Shown here: piece by piece, positions 49,589 to 60,243 of the stretch | Position numbering within the stretch: the stretch's first letter is position 1 | Layout: every line of letters starts with the position of its first letter | Assembly: GCA_009761415.1 (NCBI GenBank) | Contig: QUOL01000005.1 | Span: 1,302,001-1,366,000 of the forward strand | Source of the DNA: Sarcomyxa edulis | Taxonomy: Eukaryota; Basidiomycota; Agaricomycetes; Agaricales; Mycenaceae | Direction: 5' to 3' | Length of the DNA: 64,000 nucleotides | Position numbers and translations under genes: made by a program | The notes under the pieces: generated by a model | What the model was told of the DNA's origin: nothing | What the model saw: only the letters and a program-made list of their open reading frames with translations | Databases searched by the model: none

Positions 49589-51094
49589 CTAGATGGGACC
49601 TCGACATCCAGGGCAAACCAACGTAGATGATACCTTTTTACTCAGAACAGTACCCACAGCACCATTGACATCGATACTATCCTCCCAATCTTCCGGAACC
49701 TCCGACTGACCACTAACAATCGCATAAATCAATCGTCGAGCCTCTACCACCGCCTTCACGTTACCTGCGACGCCACCGGATTTATGGCCTCTTACTATTG
49801 GTTGCTGGGCTACGAGGATGAGGTCATCTGGGATCCCGAGTCTCGAGAACAGGTCTCGTGCTGCGGCGATATTCGAGATAGAATCGGCTTCGCCAGTACC
49901 ATCACCACCCTTCTTTGGCCTCCCCCGACGTCTCTTCTTCGGTGGTTGGGATGTGGCAAGGTCGACGATGGAGAACGCGCTGTCAGTATCAGGAGACGAC
50001 GCGAGTAGCTGAAGTTTGCGTTCGGGTAGTGTGACAGCGGTATCGAGATGATTTCCTTTGATGAGGCATTTCTCGTGGTAAGACCTGCGGCAACTCGGTC
50101 GTGGACAGAAATGCATGACGGCGGATGAATCGTCGGGGGAGTATGGAAGGCTGCAGATGCATGTGGTGATCCCGGGTTTTGGCTATAAATAAAGGACACA
50201 AAATCAAGGTAAGAATGAATATAATGAGAGGTCTGGGCGCGACTGGTAAAAACGTACGTCGACCCATCGAGTACCGCATTCCAGGGTGTATCGGCAGTAG
50301 AATTCGTTCTTTTCTATGATGTTCTGATCTAGTGATGTTTCGATAAATTTTCTGACCACCACAACGCCTGGAGGAAAGTATAATCAGACAAAGAGAAGCT
50401 AGAGAGAAATGAAATATGGGGCGCTACCGTCGAACGATGAAGTGTGGAGGAAATCGAAATGGTCCGAGAATATTCGTTCATATTTACCGCAGGCATCTGC
50501 GTCGCTGCAAGGACGGTCAGTTACAAGTATTCGACGCGTGAATCAAAGTTAGGGCTCACAATGATTTGATGACACTTGCCACGTCCTGCCCTGAGTAATA
50601 CCATTGGACTCGCGCCCACACCTATCAAGGCATGTCAGTTTCAGTCCAAAAACAAGACAAGGAAGTCATCAACATCTTCTCCATGAGCCCGAATATCCTT
50701 GATTTTCACCACCCAATATTCGTAGAACTCGAGGGTCTCGCTAACATCGCGATGATCGGGGAAAACACGGGCACTAAAGTTCACAGTCAAGTTCAAGTTC
50801 AAATTGTTCAATCAAAGAAAAATGCAGGTAAACTGCTGCTAAACTCACGTGTCTCCAGTCGAGAACATATATTCTTCATCATCTTCATCTCTAACTACAA
50901 TACCTCCGAGTTAATAATACAACGCGCCATACGTGCATACGTCTCATTGATATCGACAATGAATCGTGGAACTGACCGACGAATGAACCATACTGATGCA
51001 TCGTCTCCCATTCCGCCTCAGATGGAGCATCTGGGTCCCCTCCTGTCCGTTTTCTAGCCTTTTTTGCGCTGGTTAGACGTTTGCGACGCGGCAT
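49589..51094 (-). CDS. BAH-PHD chromatin protein with AT-hook-like insert, 368 aa
   Basis: Seven exons: 51094-50977, 50894-50849, 50773-50674, 50621-50560, 50504-50428, 50367-50258, 50182-49589. The BAH domain occupies about residues 35-165 (DTARVFPDHRDVSETLEFYE, YWVVKIKDIRAHGED, VWARVQWYYSGQDVA, SDHFDFLHTSSFDGVVVV). A PHD-type zinc finger follows: CICSLPYSPDDS, FCPRPSCRRSYHEKCL, with the final CPGC pair only near the C-terminus after a ~130-residue insert. The insert holds KKRRRGRPKKGG, an AT-hook core. BAH-PHD proteins read histone marks, so this is probably a nuclear chromatin factor. The GTTGAT donor at 50673 is non-consensus but keeps frame. Confidence 0.85.
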
Positions 51095-51315
51095 TCAGGA
51101 ATTGTATTCTGGATGGAGGGGTACCTGCTATGTCTCCAGATATCCCAGGGAGAAAGGCCAGACGGACGGCCGGGTGAGAGTCGAAGATCGGATTTCGATC
51201 ACTTGCAGGCGACCCCTTTGGGTGACCTGCCTCCTGCTTCAAACACAACTCTGACAACGAGGAAAGCTGTTCCTCAATCCCACGTCCTCGTATATCCGTA
51301 GATCTTTATACCTCG
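51095..51315. promoter_or_regulatory. Short bidirectional promoter, 221 nt
   Basis: This separates the BAH-PHD ATG (minus, 51094) from the REEP/Yop1 ATG (plus, 51316). It must hold both core promoters. No TATA box is evident. Confidence 0.5.
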
Positions 51316-52446
51316 ATGTTGTTCTACTTGACCTCGCGAATCATTAGGTGCGTCTTGTCTGACTTCAACGGCGATCGGACCTTACAAGCTGACTGATTAA
51401 ATCCAGTTCCATCGCAGCATTCCTCTACCCGGGATACGCGTCGTACAAGACTCTTTCGCAAAGACCAGCCTCAGAAGAAGATCTTGAACGATGGCTGATG
51501 TATTGGTCTGTACTGGGCTGCATCGTCGGGGTTGAATACGTCGCAGAGTGGCTTGTTTCATGGTGCGTTTACAGCTCCTGACAACCCGAAAGCAACCTCA
51601 CTCTACTATGACATGTACAACAGGATCCCATTCTACTATCCCATAAAGACAATATTTCTTCTATACCTCGCTCTACCCCAAACCCGCGGATCGTCGTACC
51701 TCTACATCACCCACCTCCAACCTTTCTTCCACTCGCACGAGTCTCAGATCGATGCTACTCTAGCTTCTGTCAAAGTCCGTGTGTATTCGTTCTTGCAAGA
51801 GCGCCTTCGTGCGCTATGGGCACATGTAGCCGCAACTATTGGTCAACCGCAGCAGCAAGCTTCCTTTGACCCTGCCGGAGGTGTGACAGGTGCTGATGCA
51901 GCTGCACCTCCTTCTCTCGGAGATCCGGTCTCAGGCCCCGCAGCTCTAGTATCTTCGCTATGGTACTCATACGGACCTAGTATCTTGGCATCAGGTGCTG
52001 CTCTGCTGAAACAAACAGCACCTGCACCCGCTACGTCTTCATCCTTGAACTCCCCTCCCAAACCGAACCCTATGCCGCCCCCATCTAGTATTCCTGTCCG
52101 CCCGGACACAACTCAGTCCATCCTCGAGCGAAGGAGACAGCTGGAAGCTGAATTGGCAGCTTTACCTCCTGTCACTGTCTTACCCATCCCACCTGCATCC
52201 CCGTCCTTCCTGTCTTCCCGGACATCGTCGGAATCAGATATGCATCTCCGTGAACGCAGATCCTCGGGAGCTGGCAAGTTTGAAGAGATCGAGGTTCCTA
52301 GTGATGTTGAAGGATATGAGGTCGGCGGTGATGGGTCTGGCTACGAGGCTGGGCGACCGGTGGCACAGAATAGAGGAAGCTGGTTTGGATGGGGTGGATC
52401 GAGTTCTAGTCCCAAGGGTGGATATGAGAGGGTGAAGACTGATTGA
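51316..52446 (+). CDS. TB2/DP1/HVA22 (REEP/Yop1) family membrane-shaping protein, 336 aa
   Basis: Exons 51316-51347, 51407-51562 and 51624-52446. The N-terminal ~130 residues carry the TB2/DP1/HVA22 pattern: FLYPGYASYKTL, EEDLERWLMYWSVLGCIV, EYVAEWLVSWIPFYYPIKT, LYLALPQTRGSSYLYITHL. Hairpin membrane segments of this family curve tubular ER. The remaining ~200 residues are Ala/Pro/Ser-rich with a Glu-Arg-rich helix (ILERRRQLEAELAALP) and a Gly-rich end. Length exceeds yeast Yop1 because of this tail, as in many basidiomycete members. It shares a short promoter with the BAH-PHD gene. Confidence 0.9.
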
Positions 52447-52636
52447 TTGATTGACCTGCTACTTACTGGATTCGGATATTTGCTGTACATATAATCCCTT
52501 GCATCTGCTCTGTATATCTAATGCTTACAATGTCCCTGTAACGTGCTTCTGTGAATCATGAAGACCTGATGAAACTCGAGGATTCTGCTGACAAGGGGAG
52601 ATGCTAGTTCTGATGAGGTCCACATATTCTGTTAGC

Positions 52637-52642
52637 AAAAAA
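52637..52642 (-). terminator. Probable Pol III terminator of U6 (T6)
   Basis: A run of six T on the minus strand, about 23 nt beyond an earlier T4 (52668-52665). Either could end transcription. Confidence 0.45.
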
Positions 52643-52664
52643 GCAAGGCCTCCAAGGCAAGAAC

Positions 52665-52729
52665 AAAATAAATATTGAGATCCGTAGATCTACCACTCCG
52701 GGAAAGCGTGTCATCCTTGTGCAGGGGCC

Positions 52730-52760
<31 letters not shown>

Positions 52761-52784
52761 TTCGTATGTCACCCCGAAGGGGAC
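52665..52784 (-). ncRNA. U6 spliceosomal snRNA
   Basis: The minus strand starts with a GTCCCCTTCGGGG 5' stem-loop, then AAAAATTGGAACGATACAG, the invariant ACAGAGA box (52746-52740), the AGATTAGCATGG segment with the catalytic AGC triad, and CCCCTGCACAAGGATGACAC of the intramolecular stem-loop. The core is unbroken, without the introns known in some fungal U6 genes. The 3' end is uncertain: TTTT at 52668-52665 or T6 at 52642-52637. The 3' part after the stem-loop differs from textbook U6. Confidence 0.95.
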
Positions 52785-54312
52785 AGTAACGGCTGTGTGG
52801 CTGTGAACACGCCCAACGCAATTATGCATTTAGTTCAAGTCGCGGGGTCCACCCGCGGCCACTCCATGCGCCGAACACCTCGATGTTCTGAGATTCGGTT
52901 GCTTATTGCAAGTGGAAGAATTGCCATGGGTATCCTTGGATAACTCCGTAGTGATTTGGTTTCGGCAGAAAAGTCGTAAAGGGAGTGTATATATAGAAAT
53001 ATCGGTATTCGGCCTCACAACATCAGATACAAGTCGGGAGAGGATATACTATCCGTAGGAAGGCTCGAGCAACTCGAGCTCAAGAATATTCTCAGAATCA
53101 GTGCTAGCATATTTCCGGGTTTATCAGAACGCTTTTCTAAGTGTTTCTCATATCCAATTGCCTGGAACTCGGTCTCATACCCGGTGGGCATCACTTCATC
53201 TTTGTCCACGGTCTTGCCTTTATTATGCAGTACGTGAAGCCACCAAGTGCTCGGCTGTCATCACATCATGCACCACTTCCCGCATTGAAGGCATCGCAAT
53301 TCCACGCACGGCCTTGATGAACCTTCGTCGAATCTCGGCACCTGGAACACGAGACCTCGGTTGATGAGATTCGACAGGAGTGGACTTGAAAGTGCGTCGG
53401 ATGAGACTCTCTATTTTCTTTGAAGAGATGTCGAGGATAATCTGAGGAGTCTCAAGTCAGAAATGAAAATATACAGGTACGTAAGTGTAAGTGGCTTGCC
53501 AAAACCAAAGTCGTACTTAGGACGGACATCCTATCTCGAAGGAACAAGCTCGATTTCGGTAACACCATTCGGGAACTCTCAACAAAGTCCCCGGTGCCTC
53601 GTCGTTGCATTTGTGTTGGCTAGTATCAGTGTCGTATGCCACTCGTTTGATACCTTAGGAAGGTCGATTACTATCCTGATGAGAATAAGATGTATGCCTC
53701 GAGAAATTGGAGGACTCATGTATGACTGCACTTACTTCGTCTAATTCCAGGGGTCTAGGACTATGGCAGAGCGAAGTTGGGGGTACAAAGAAGGTAGGTC
53801 CGAGGACACTTACATTAATGAAACGAGAGTTTTATTTCGCCATGTTCCTCGAAGTTTGTATAGTATTGAGTTACCTAAAAACGGTGCGATATAAATACTG
53901 ACCTATCATCATCATAGATTGTGTTAGCTCATTGCCAGTATCAGGGTGAGGTTGAACATGACATCACGCTCGGGAAGGAAATCAGATTCTGTGAAGAGCT
54001 CAATGGAACGCTCGAAGGACCACACAACAATGGTTTCGAGAATCGAGTTCAGTCTAAAATGAAATATCAGTCAAGTAACAGATATCATGATGGTGATGGA
54101 TCGAACCTTCTCTATCTTTCGATGAAGCTTGAAGGCTCATGAAAACAAACCACGTAAGTATATCGAATTCCAACATTCAAAAGAGCGCGATAAACTTCGT
54201 GTCCATCCACACAGTACAAATAACCCATCCAACGGGCGATATTATATCCAGTAGAGTATCCTAGTTTTGACTTGAAAAAAGATCGAGCAGAAAGACAACG
54301 AAGGGGAAGAAA
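52785..54312. other. Intergenic with coding-like minus-strand segments
   Basis: On the minus strand, 53447-53235 begins after a clean acceptor (CTCCTCAG) and encodes about 70 residues (SSKKIESLIRR, RVPGAEIRRRFIKAVRG, EVVHDVMTAEHLVASRTA) before TAA. A second open segment at about 54050-53945 encodes WSFERSIELFTESDFLPERD. Between them frames are interrupted and I could not join a full gene. It may be a decayed gene or one I cannot splice. I recognise no family. Confidence 0.35.
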
Positions 54313-56528
54313 CTACATCCCTTTACACAAGAACTTCCCTCTCCTGACCTGCGCCTTACAAAGCTGCAGTTCCGTTGGAACGGCAAGTAGCGAAGCGAAT
54401 AAGATGCCAGAGGAATCCGCGAACCCAATGGATCCGATCTTGAATTCTCGTTCCTGTCTGGTACGTTCGAGGTCGTGTGCGCTATTGGGATCCGGGCGTT
54501 CTTGGTTGATGCGGTAAAAGACGTTCACGCTAACAGGCGACGTGGAAGAGTCAATTTTCAGTTTGGTCAATCAGTGGAGCAAACGGATGAGGACATACTA
54601 TGCAAGCCCGCCACATATGCCTTCGAGGCTGACGAGGATGAACACAATCATTATACTCATACCTTCGAATTCATTGGAGAAGATGCCGACTGAGGACTCG
54701 AACGCTAAGATGAGAAGTATCACTGATTGGAGAAGCGCGGGAAGAGGGAGCAGACGAGTCGGGAGAGCAGGAATCCCGAGGGAGATGGAGGACCGGGAGA
54801 AAAAGACTGTTGTTTGGTATACAAGCTGGGATCGGACGCCAAAGAAAAAAATCAAAGGACGGTAAGGAGCGTAGATCTAGTCTGCGTACCTGCCAGAGCG
54901 GATAGTAGTCTCGGACGGAATGTATAATCTTGCTGAGGACCCAGTATTTATCCGAAGGAGGGACAGGATATAGAAGTGTAGGTGCTATTCCCTGGTAATC
55001 AAAAATGGTCTCAGGCCACCGTCCAAATAAATCCAGTGTTCCGCTTACCTGATTGATAGTATATTCGAACTAATGCCAGGTAAAACAGTCAGTCAACGAT
55101 CGAAGAATCTAGTAGACTTACTAGATATACGCAAACTGAATCGTTCAAGGCGTCAGTTCTCAATCGAAAAATGAAATGCGATGAGTACCTACATAAAGGC
55201 AACATGTACTTCGGTAACAACGGTTTGACAAGATGCCACTTATCTCTTGCAGACAACGACACGCCCTGTTTAGGACCAGCGGGAAGACTGCCCTCTTCTT
55301 CGCCGATGTGGTCCTCAGCTGCTAAAAGAGTGTAATGCAACGACGACGAATCGTCAATTGGGTTTTGTTCCTCGTAAAACGCAGGAGCCGAAGATGGCAG
55401 AAATTCGGGAGGGTGAGGAAGTAGGAAAAAATATGTCAAGGGAATTATACATGGCATGATCTTCGAGGTCGTTAGTGAAGAACAAAGACGCGATAGTAAG
55501 ATATTACTCACGGATGAAAGCCCAACTCCAACACGCACGCCCCATCCTCGGACTTCCCACCAGAGGAACGCCCCAACAAGTCCAGCGGCTCCAGTTCCAG
55601 ACGCGAAGTATCTACAAGAATAGGTTTAACTTTTGGTGACGTCCCGATGCTCATTCACGCACCCGACACTATGACCCGCAACAGAAGGCGGAGCATATGT
55701 TGTAGACAGTTGAAGAAAGGTGAGCTCCCCAAGTCCTGTAGTCAAGGTTGGTCAAAGAACAGCACAAATGCGACTGGAGTATACCTGACGAGAACGAAGC
55801 CAGTCCTATGCCTAGAAGTCTCATATATAGACTGTCAAAGAACGCAACGACCTAAGCGGACTTGAGTTAACGCTTCATAGTATCGAGAATAGCACTTACG
55901 AGCATGCCGAACGCACTCAGGAGACAACATCCTACTAATCGTTTCACGTATCGTATCCGACCTTTCAAAATGTACGGCCAACCCACTTTTGCTACAAGTG
56001 AAGGAGCGATATTACAGAATGCAATTATGCCCTTAGGAGTGGATGGAGGCACTAGGTCAAGGGCGGCCGAGAGGATTATGACGTACAATACTATGAATTT
56101 TCTAAGGTCGATGAATCGTTATTGATAGCCTTGTTTTATGAACACTAACCATTATTTATGAGTCCAAACAAGAAGAATGACAGGCCGAGCTTCTGTAACG
56201 ATCTGCGCTCGTTGCCTGTATTCGAATCAACGTAAGCTGCACTGTGAAAGGAAGAGGCAGAAGTCTCCGCTATGCTGGATAACACGTTCTACACACCTTT
56301 CGGCGAGGAAACGACCTCATCTTGCAATAACCCCGACTCATCCGTCACAGTAGCATCGAGTGCATGCACAGGGATATAATGATCATCTAACAGACTTGTA
56401 TAGAGCCCCGCCACAACACTGGGACCTCCATCGGAGGTGCGAGGGGCTGATACAGGTTGCATTTCGTGAGCTTCACGACTCGCAGGGTGTGAGATTGGTG
56501 TGGTAGCAAGTGAATCGAGTATCGGCAT
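54313..56528 (-). CDS. CLN3: CLN3/battenin (Btn1) lysosomal/vacuolar membrane protein, 532 aa
   Basis: Twelve exons: 56528-56297, 56236-56150, 56090-55900, 55851-55785, 55735-55663, 55611-55512, 55460-55193, 55135-55122 (14 nt), 55069-55049 (21 nt), 54991-54890, 54825-54599, 54529-54313. After an ~85-residue soluble N-terminus come about ten membrane segments with CLN3 signatures: FFLFGLINNVLYVIILSAA, GLGELTFLQLSTTY, SVGYFASGTGAAGLVGAF, LFCVYLFEYTINQGIAPTLL, YPLWQLVYQTTVFFSRSS and the C-terminal GGLAYVNVFYRINQE. CLN3 proteins affect vacuolar pH and export of glycerophosphodiesters. The 14-nt exon completes FCVYL and is needed for frame. Length is longer than yeast Btn1 because of a cytosolic loop of about 80 residues. 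Confidence 0.95.
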
Positions 56529-57241
56529 TTAGCCGCTTTGCATTATGGAATTCAGTGTGTCCCGGACGGATCCTAATTCTCTAGGTTTCGGGGCGTGTTG
56601 AACTCGTGTGTTGCTCCTCCTGATCCCGCCAGGTAGATAGTTGTAGATCTTCGAAACAGTCTCTTCTAGCTGAAGTCACGCTGAAACGACGAGGAGGAGT
56701 TCGAGGTGAAAGAGGGCAACGGCAATTTCCGAGTGATCCTTCAAATTTGCAATCATCTCACTTGGGCGCGTCTTGACAGTCGCGACCACGGTCGATATGT
56801 ATACTTGCAGGTGAGATCGAAGACTTCGATTCTTTCCATGCTTTAATTTTGACAAGGACTCTCAGATTGACCCAGAAATATACCATTGCTGAATTGGAAG
56901 TTTCTCTAGTTCCTCGAGCTTGATTCGGGCATCTGGTGAAGATGTTACTCGCCGCTACACCAAGTCGCGACTACTCCGCGCTCCCTTTCTATTCCTGCCG
57001 GGTTATACTCTAGTGATTTAACCTCTACCCTCGGAGAATATGTCTACGCTACTTGGACCGACAACGCCGAGGGTCCTCGCTCTATGTCTATCACGACACG
57101 CGCAGGAAATACCCTGCGACTTACGATACATGGCAGCAAAATTAGACTGTACCGGATCTAGATGTGGATAGACATTCCCATGACTTTCACAAAAGTCTCA
57201 TACAAATAGCTGCCATACAACGTTTCTCCAATCTATCTATC
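56529..57241. promoter_or_regulatory. Divergent intergenic region, CLN3 / GMC oxidoreductase
   Basis: 713 nt between the two ATGs. An in-frame upstream extension of the GMC frame exists from 57164 but lacks family similarity. No gene seen. Confidence 0.4.
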
Positions 57242-60023
57242 ATGGCAGCTTCTCAAGTACCTTCTGCACAACATCGTGACATTTTTGACTATGTAATAGT
57301 CGGTGGTGGACTAGGCGGATTAGTTGTCGCCACACGACTCGCAGAAGATGCTACCGTGTCTGTCTGCGTATTGGAGGCCGGACAAGACGTCAGTCAGGAC
57401 CCAAAGATCCAAGTTCCAGGTGCGTAGACATACACCATCAATCTTATCCGAACGAAGTAATCATGCAGTTATGCACTCATCTTTCACCAGGATTCATGAG
57501 ACGCAATCTTGGGAATCCTGACATAGACTGGATGCATAGCAGCACGCCTCAGTCGGGAGCTAATGACAGATCTGTACTTCTGAACAGGTACGTGCATCCA
57601 TATCGTCATTGTTGGGTGCGAAATTATGACTTTCGGCACCTTTCTAGAGGAAGAGGCCTCGGGGGATCTACTCTTGTGCGTAGAATCATCAGTGACATTC
57701 TCTCTGTCGACCTGCTGACTCGTTTTGAAGCTCAATTTCATGCAGCTTGGAAGGTAAGAACTCGTTTGAATTTTGCAATAACTTCGCAGTGTCAATTTAA
57801 TGTGTAGAGCTTCCGCGGGAGAATACGATGGTATGAACTTTCAGCTGTTTGTTCTTCTCTTGGGTTCATTCAGGCTATTTTGGTATATAGCCTTCGAGGC
57901 CCTTGGATCCAAAGGATGGAACTGGAAAGAACTCCTCCGATATTTCAAGAAGGTACATACACTCTGGTCACTGGCCACTGATCACATACCAGACGGATTT
58001 TCTGTATCGTCCACAGTCCGAATCACTCGCATACTCGGAAGAAGCTGCTGAGCGACTAGGGGTCAAAGCTGATCTCGCATTCCACGGCACCTCTGGCCCA
58101 CTTTTCAAGACACTCCCTCGATGGAGTAGTGACACCCACAATCCTTTCATCGGAGCATGCAAAGACATGGGCATCCCTTTTAACGTTGACAGTGTGTGTG
58201 ACCGACATTCTCTATCTACATATTGCTACGCTGACACGATTACAATGGCAGCATGCAGGAAATAACATCGGTGTGTGGCCGAGTGGCATGGCCGTTCATC
58301 CCGAGACCGTCACGCGCTGCTCTTCAGCAACTGTTTGTCCGATCTATCCCCACCGACTTTGCGATACTGATGACTCCGGGCTCGCAGGCATACTACGACC
58401 CTAACAAGCAAAAACCCAATCTTACGGTCATAACAAATGCAAGGGCCACTCGTATTCTCTTCAAACCGAACCTTAGTGCCGACTTTGTAGCCGAGTCCGT
58501 GGAGTACTTGAGAGACGGATCCCGATATGTATGCGCAGCAAGAAAGGAGATCATTCTGTCTGCAGGAAAGTTGACCGTATAAGGTAAATTGTTCTGCGTG
58601 ACTGAGTTTTATGTGGTGTAGGGGCTTTTCACACACCGAGTCTACTTGAACTATCCGGTATGCTTGTTTTTATTCCTTCTTTCTGGTTGCCGTTGCTTAA
58701 TCATATCTGCAGGCATCGGCGACGCAAATGTCTTGAAACAACACGGCATCCCAGTGAAGGTTGATCTTCCATCGGTTGGTCGAAATCTTCGTGAGTTATC
58801 AATCAGGTTCTAGTCCGGTGTACGCATTGACACGAGTAACGCGCTTGTAGAGGTTTGTTCAGAACGACTTCGGTCCATGTTCACCCGTAACCTTATTTCA
58901 CTACTAGGATCATTACCTGTGCACCTACACTGCTGAAATCGACTCCAAGAATGAGACATACGATGCTTTGGCTGATCCAAAGAGGGCTTCCGAAGAATTG
59001 CAACTATAGTATGTCACCTCAAATTTTACCAGTTCTCTTGAATGTGATTAACCTATAGCCCCTCGTTTCCAGCAGCGACACTCGCAAAGGGTTGCTCACT
59101 TCGGTGCCAGACACCTACGCATTCCTACCACTACAAACGCTAGTAGATGACGACCGTCGTAAAGAGCTTCAAAGCGCCGTCTCTTCGACCATAACCCTCG
59201 ACAACCTCGCACCCGGAGAGGCTTGCACCACGAAAGTTCAACAAGACTGGATTCTACACGATCGTGGTCAAATTCCGCACTTGGAGTAAGTAAGACCTCG
59301 AAACACCACTACTAAAAACTCCATTTCTTATGTCCGAGCTAAAATCATTACAGAATAATCCACACCTCACATTTCATCCCTTCGGCAAGCAAGCCAACGC
59401 CAGAGGCAGGAAAACGTTACTTCTCCCTGGTTCCCATGCTCATGCACCCATTCTCTCGAGGTTCAGTCCATATTAGCTCCTCAGACCCTCTCGCACAGCC
59501 CTCTATCGATCTCGGCATCTTCATTGGCCCCGGGGGCCAATTCGATCTACAAATCCTAGTCGACGCGTTCAAACTCGCTCGTAAATTCCCTCAAACGTCC
59601 TCATTACGTCCCATCATCACAAACGAGGTGTCCCCTGGTAAGACCGTGCAAACCGACGAAGAACTCGAGGAATATATAAGAAACCATGTCTCAACTTGCT
59701 TCCATACGGTGGGGACGTGTTCCATGCTTCCGAGGGATAGCGGTGGGGCTGTTGATGAGGAGTTGAGGGTGTATGGAACGGCTAATCTTCGCGTGGTGCG
59801 TATTCTCTTGGGTTGTATTTTCGTTTCTCTGACTTCCGAATTTTGCCTCCGTCCCATCAGGTGGACGCGTCGGTCATTCCGGTCCAGATTTCGGCCCACA
59901 TCCAAGCGACGCTTTATGCCTTTGCGGAAAGAGTATGTACCTCTTTCATTGCTATCTATTCTTTGAACGCCCTGATAATAATCTCATCAGGCTGCTGATC
60001 TTATCAAATCCAAAGTCTACTAA
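57242..60023 (+). CDS. GMC (glucose-methanol-choline) oxidoreductase, 615 aa, 17 exons
   Basis: Exons: 57242-57419, 57491-57587, 57648-57675, 57731-57753, 57808-57830, 57891-57952, 57993-58193, 58252-58332, 58388-58565, 58622-58657, 58713-58790, 58851-58852, 58908-59008, 59073-59285, 59354-59795, 59861-59932, 59991-60023. It is an FAD-dependent oxidase or dehydrogenase of alcohols or sugars. It has the FAD-binding FDYVIVGGGLGGLVVATRLA with VLEAG, GRGLGGST, NFMQLGRASAGEYDAFEALG and SGIGDANVLKQHGIPV. The catalytic His is in FHTVGTCSM (about residue 550), with a second His in QISAHIQATLYAFAE (594). There is no clear signal peptide. Two junctions are abnormal: exon 12 is 2 nt, and intron 9 begins GAAAGT instead of GTAAGT. 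With both accepted, the frame is intact and matches the family; otherwise the gene is inactive. The substrate is unknown. Confidence 0.87.
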
Positions 60024-60243
60024 TTCCCATCAATCAAATTCGAGTTGTACTATTAGACTGTATACAAACTTGGTTTTCCAGCTTATTGTATGATCAGTCA
60101 AGTCAGCAGCCAGTCAAGTCACTATCAAAAGGATGGCGATGACATATAGTCGGAAGTTCCCGTGGCGCTAAGTATCATTTTGACTCATACTTCGTAACTG
60201 AACAATTTCTCCCTAGACGACGTGTCTTGTCCACATTCCAAGG

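Noticed and set aside
54091..54110. GGTTCGATCC on the minus strand, resembling a Pol III B box
   Set aside because: Flanking bases cannot form a T-arm or tRNA, and it is too far from U6 to be its promoter.
57164..57241. In-frame N-terminal extension of the GMC oxidoreductase
   Set aside because: The ATG at 57242 gives the family-typical distance to the FAD motif. The 26 extra residues resemble translated leader.
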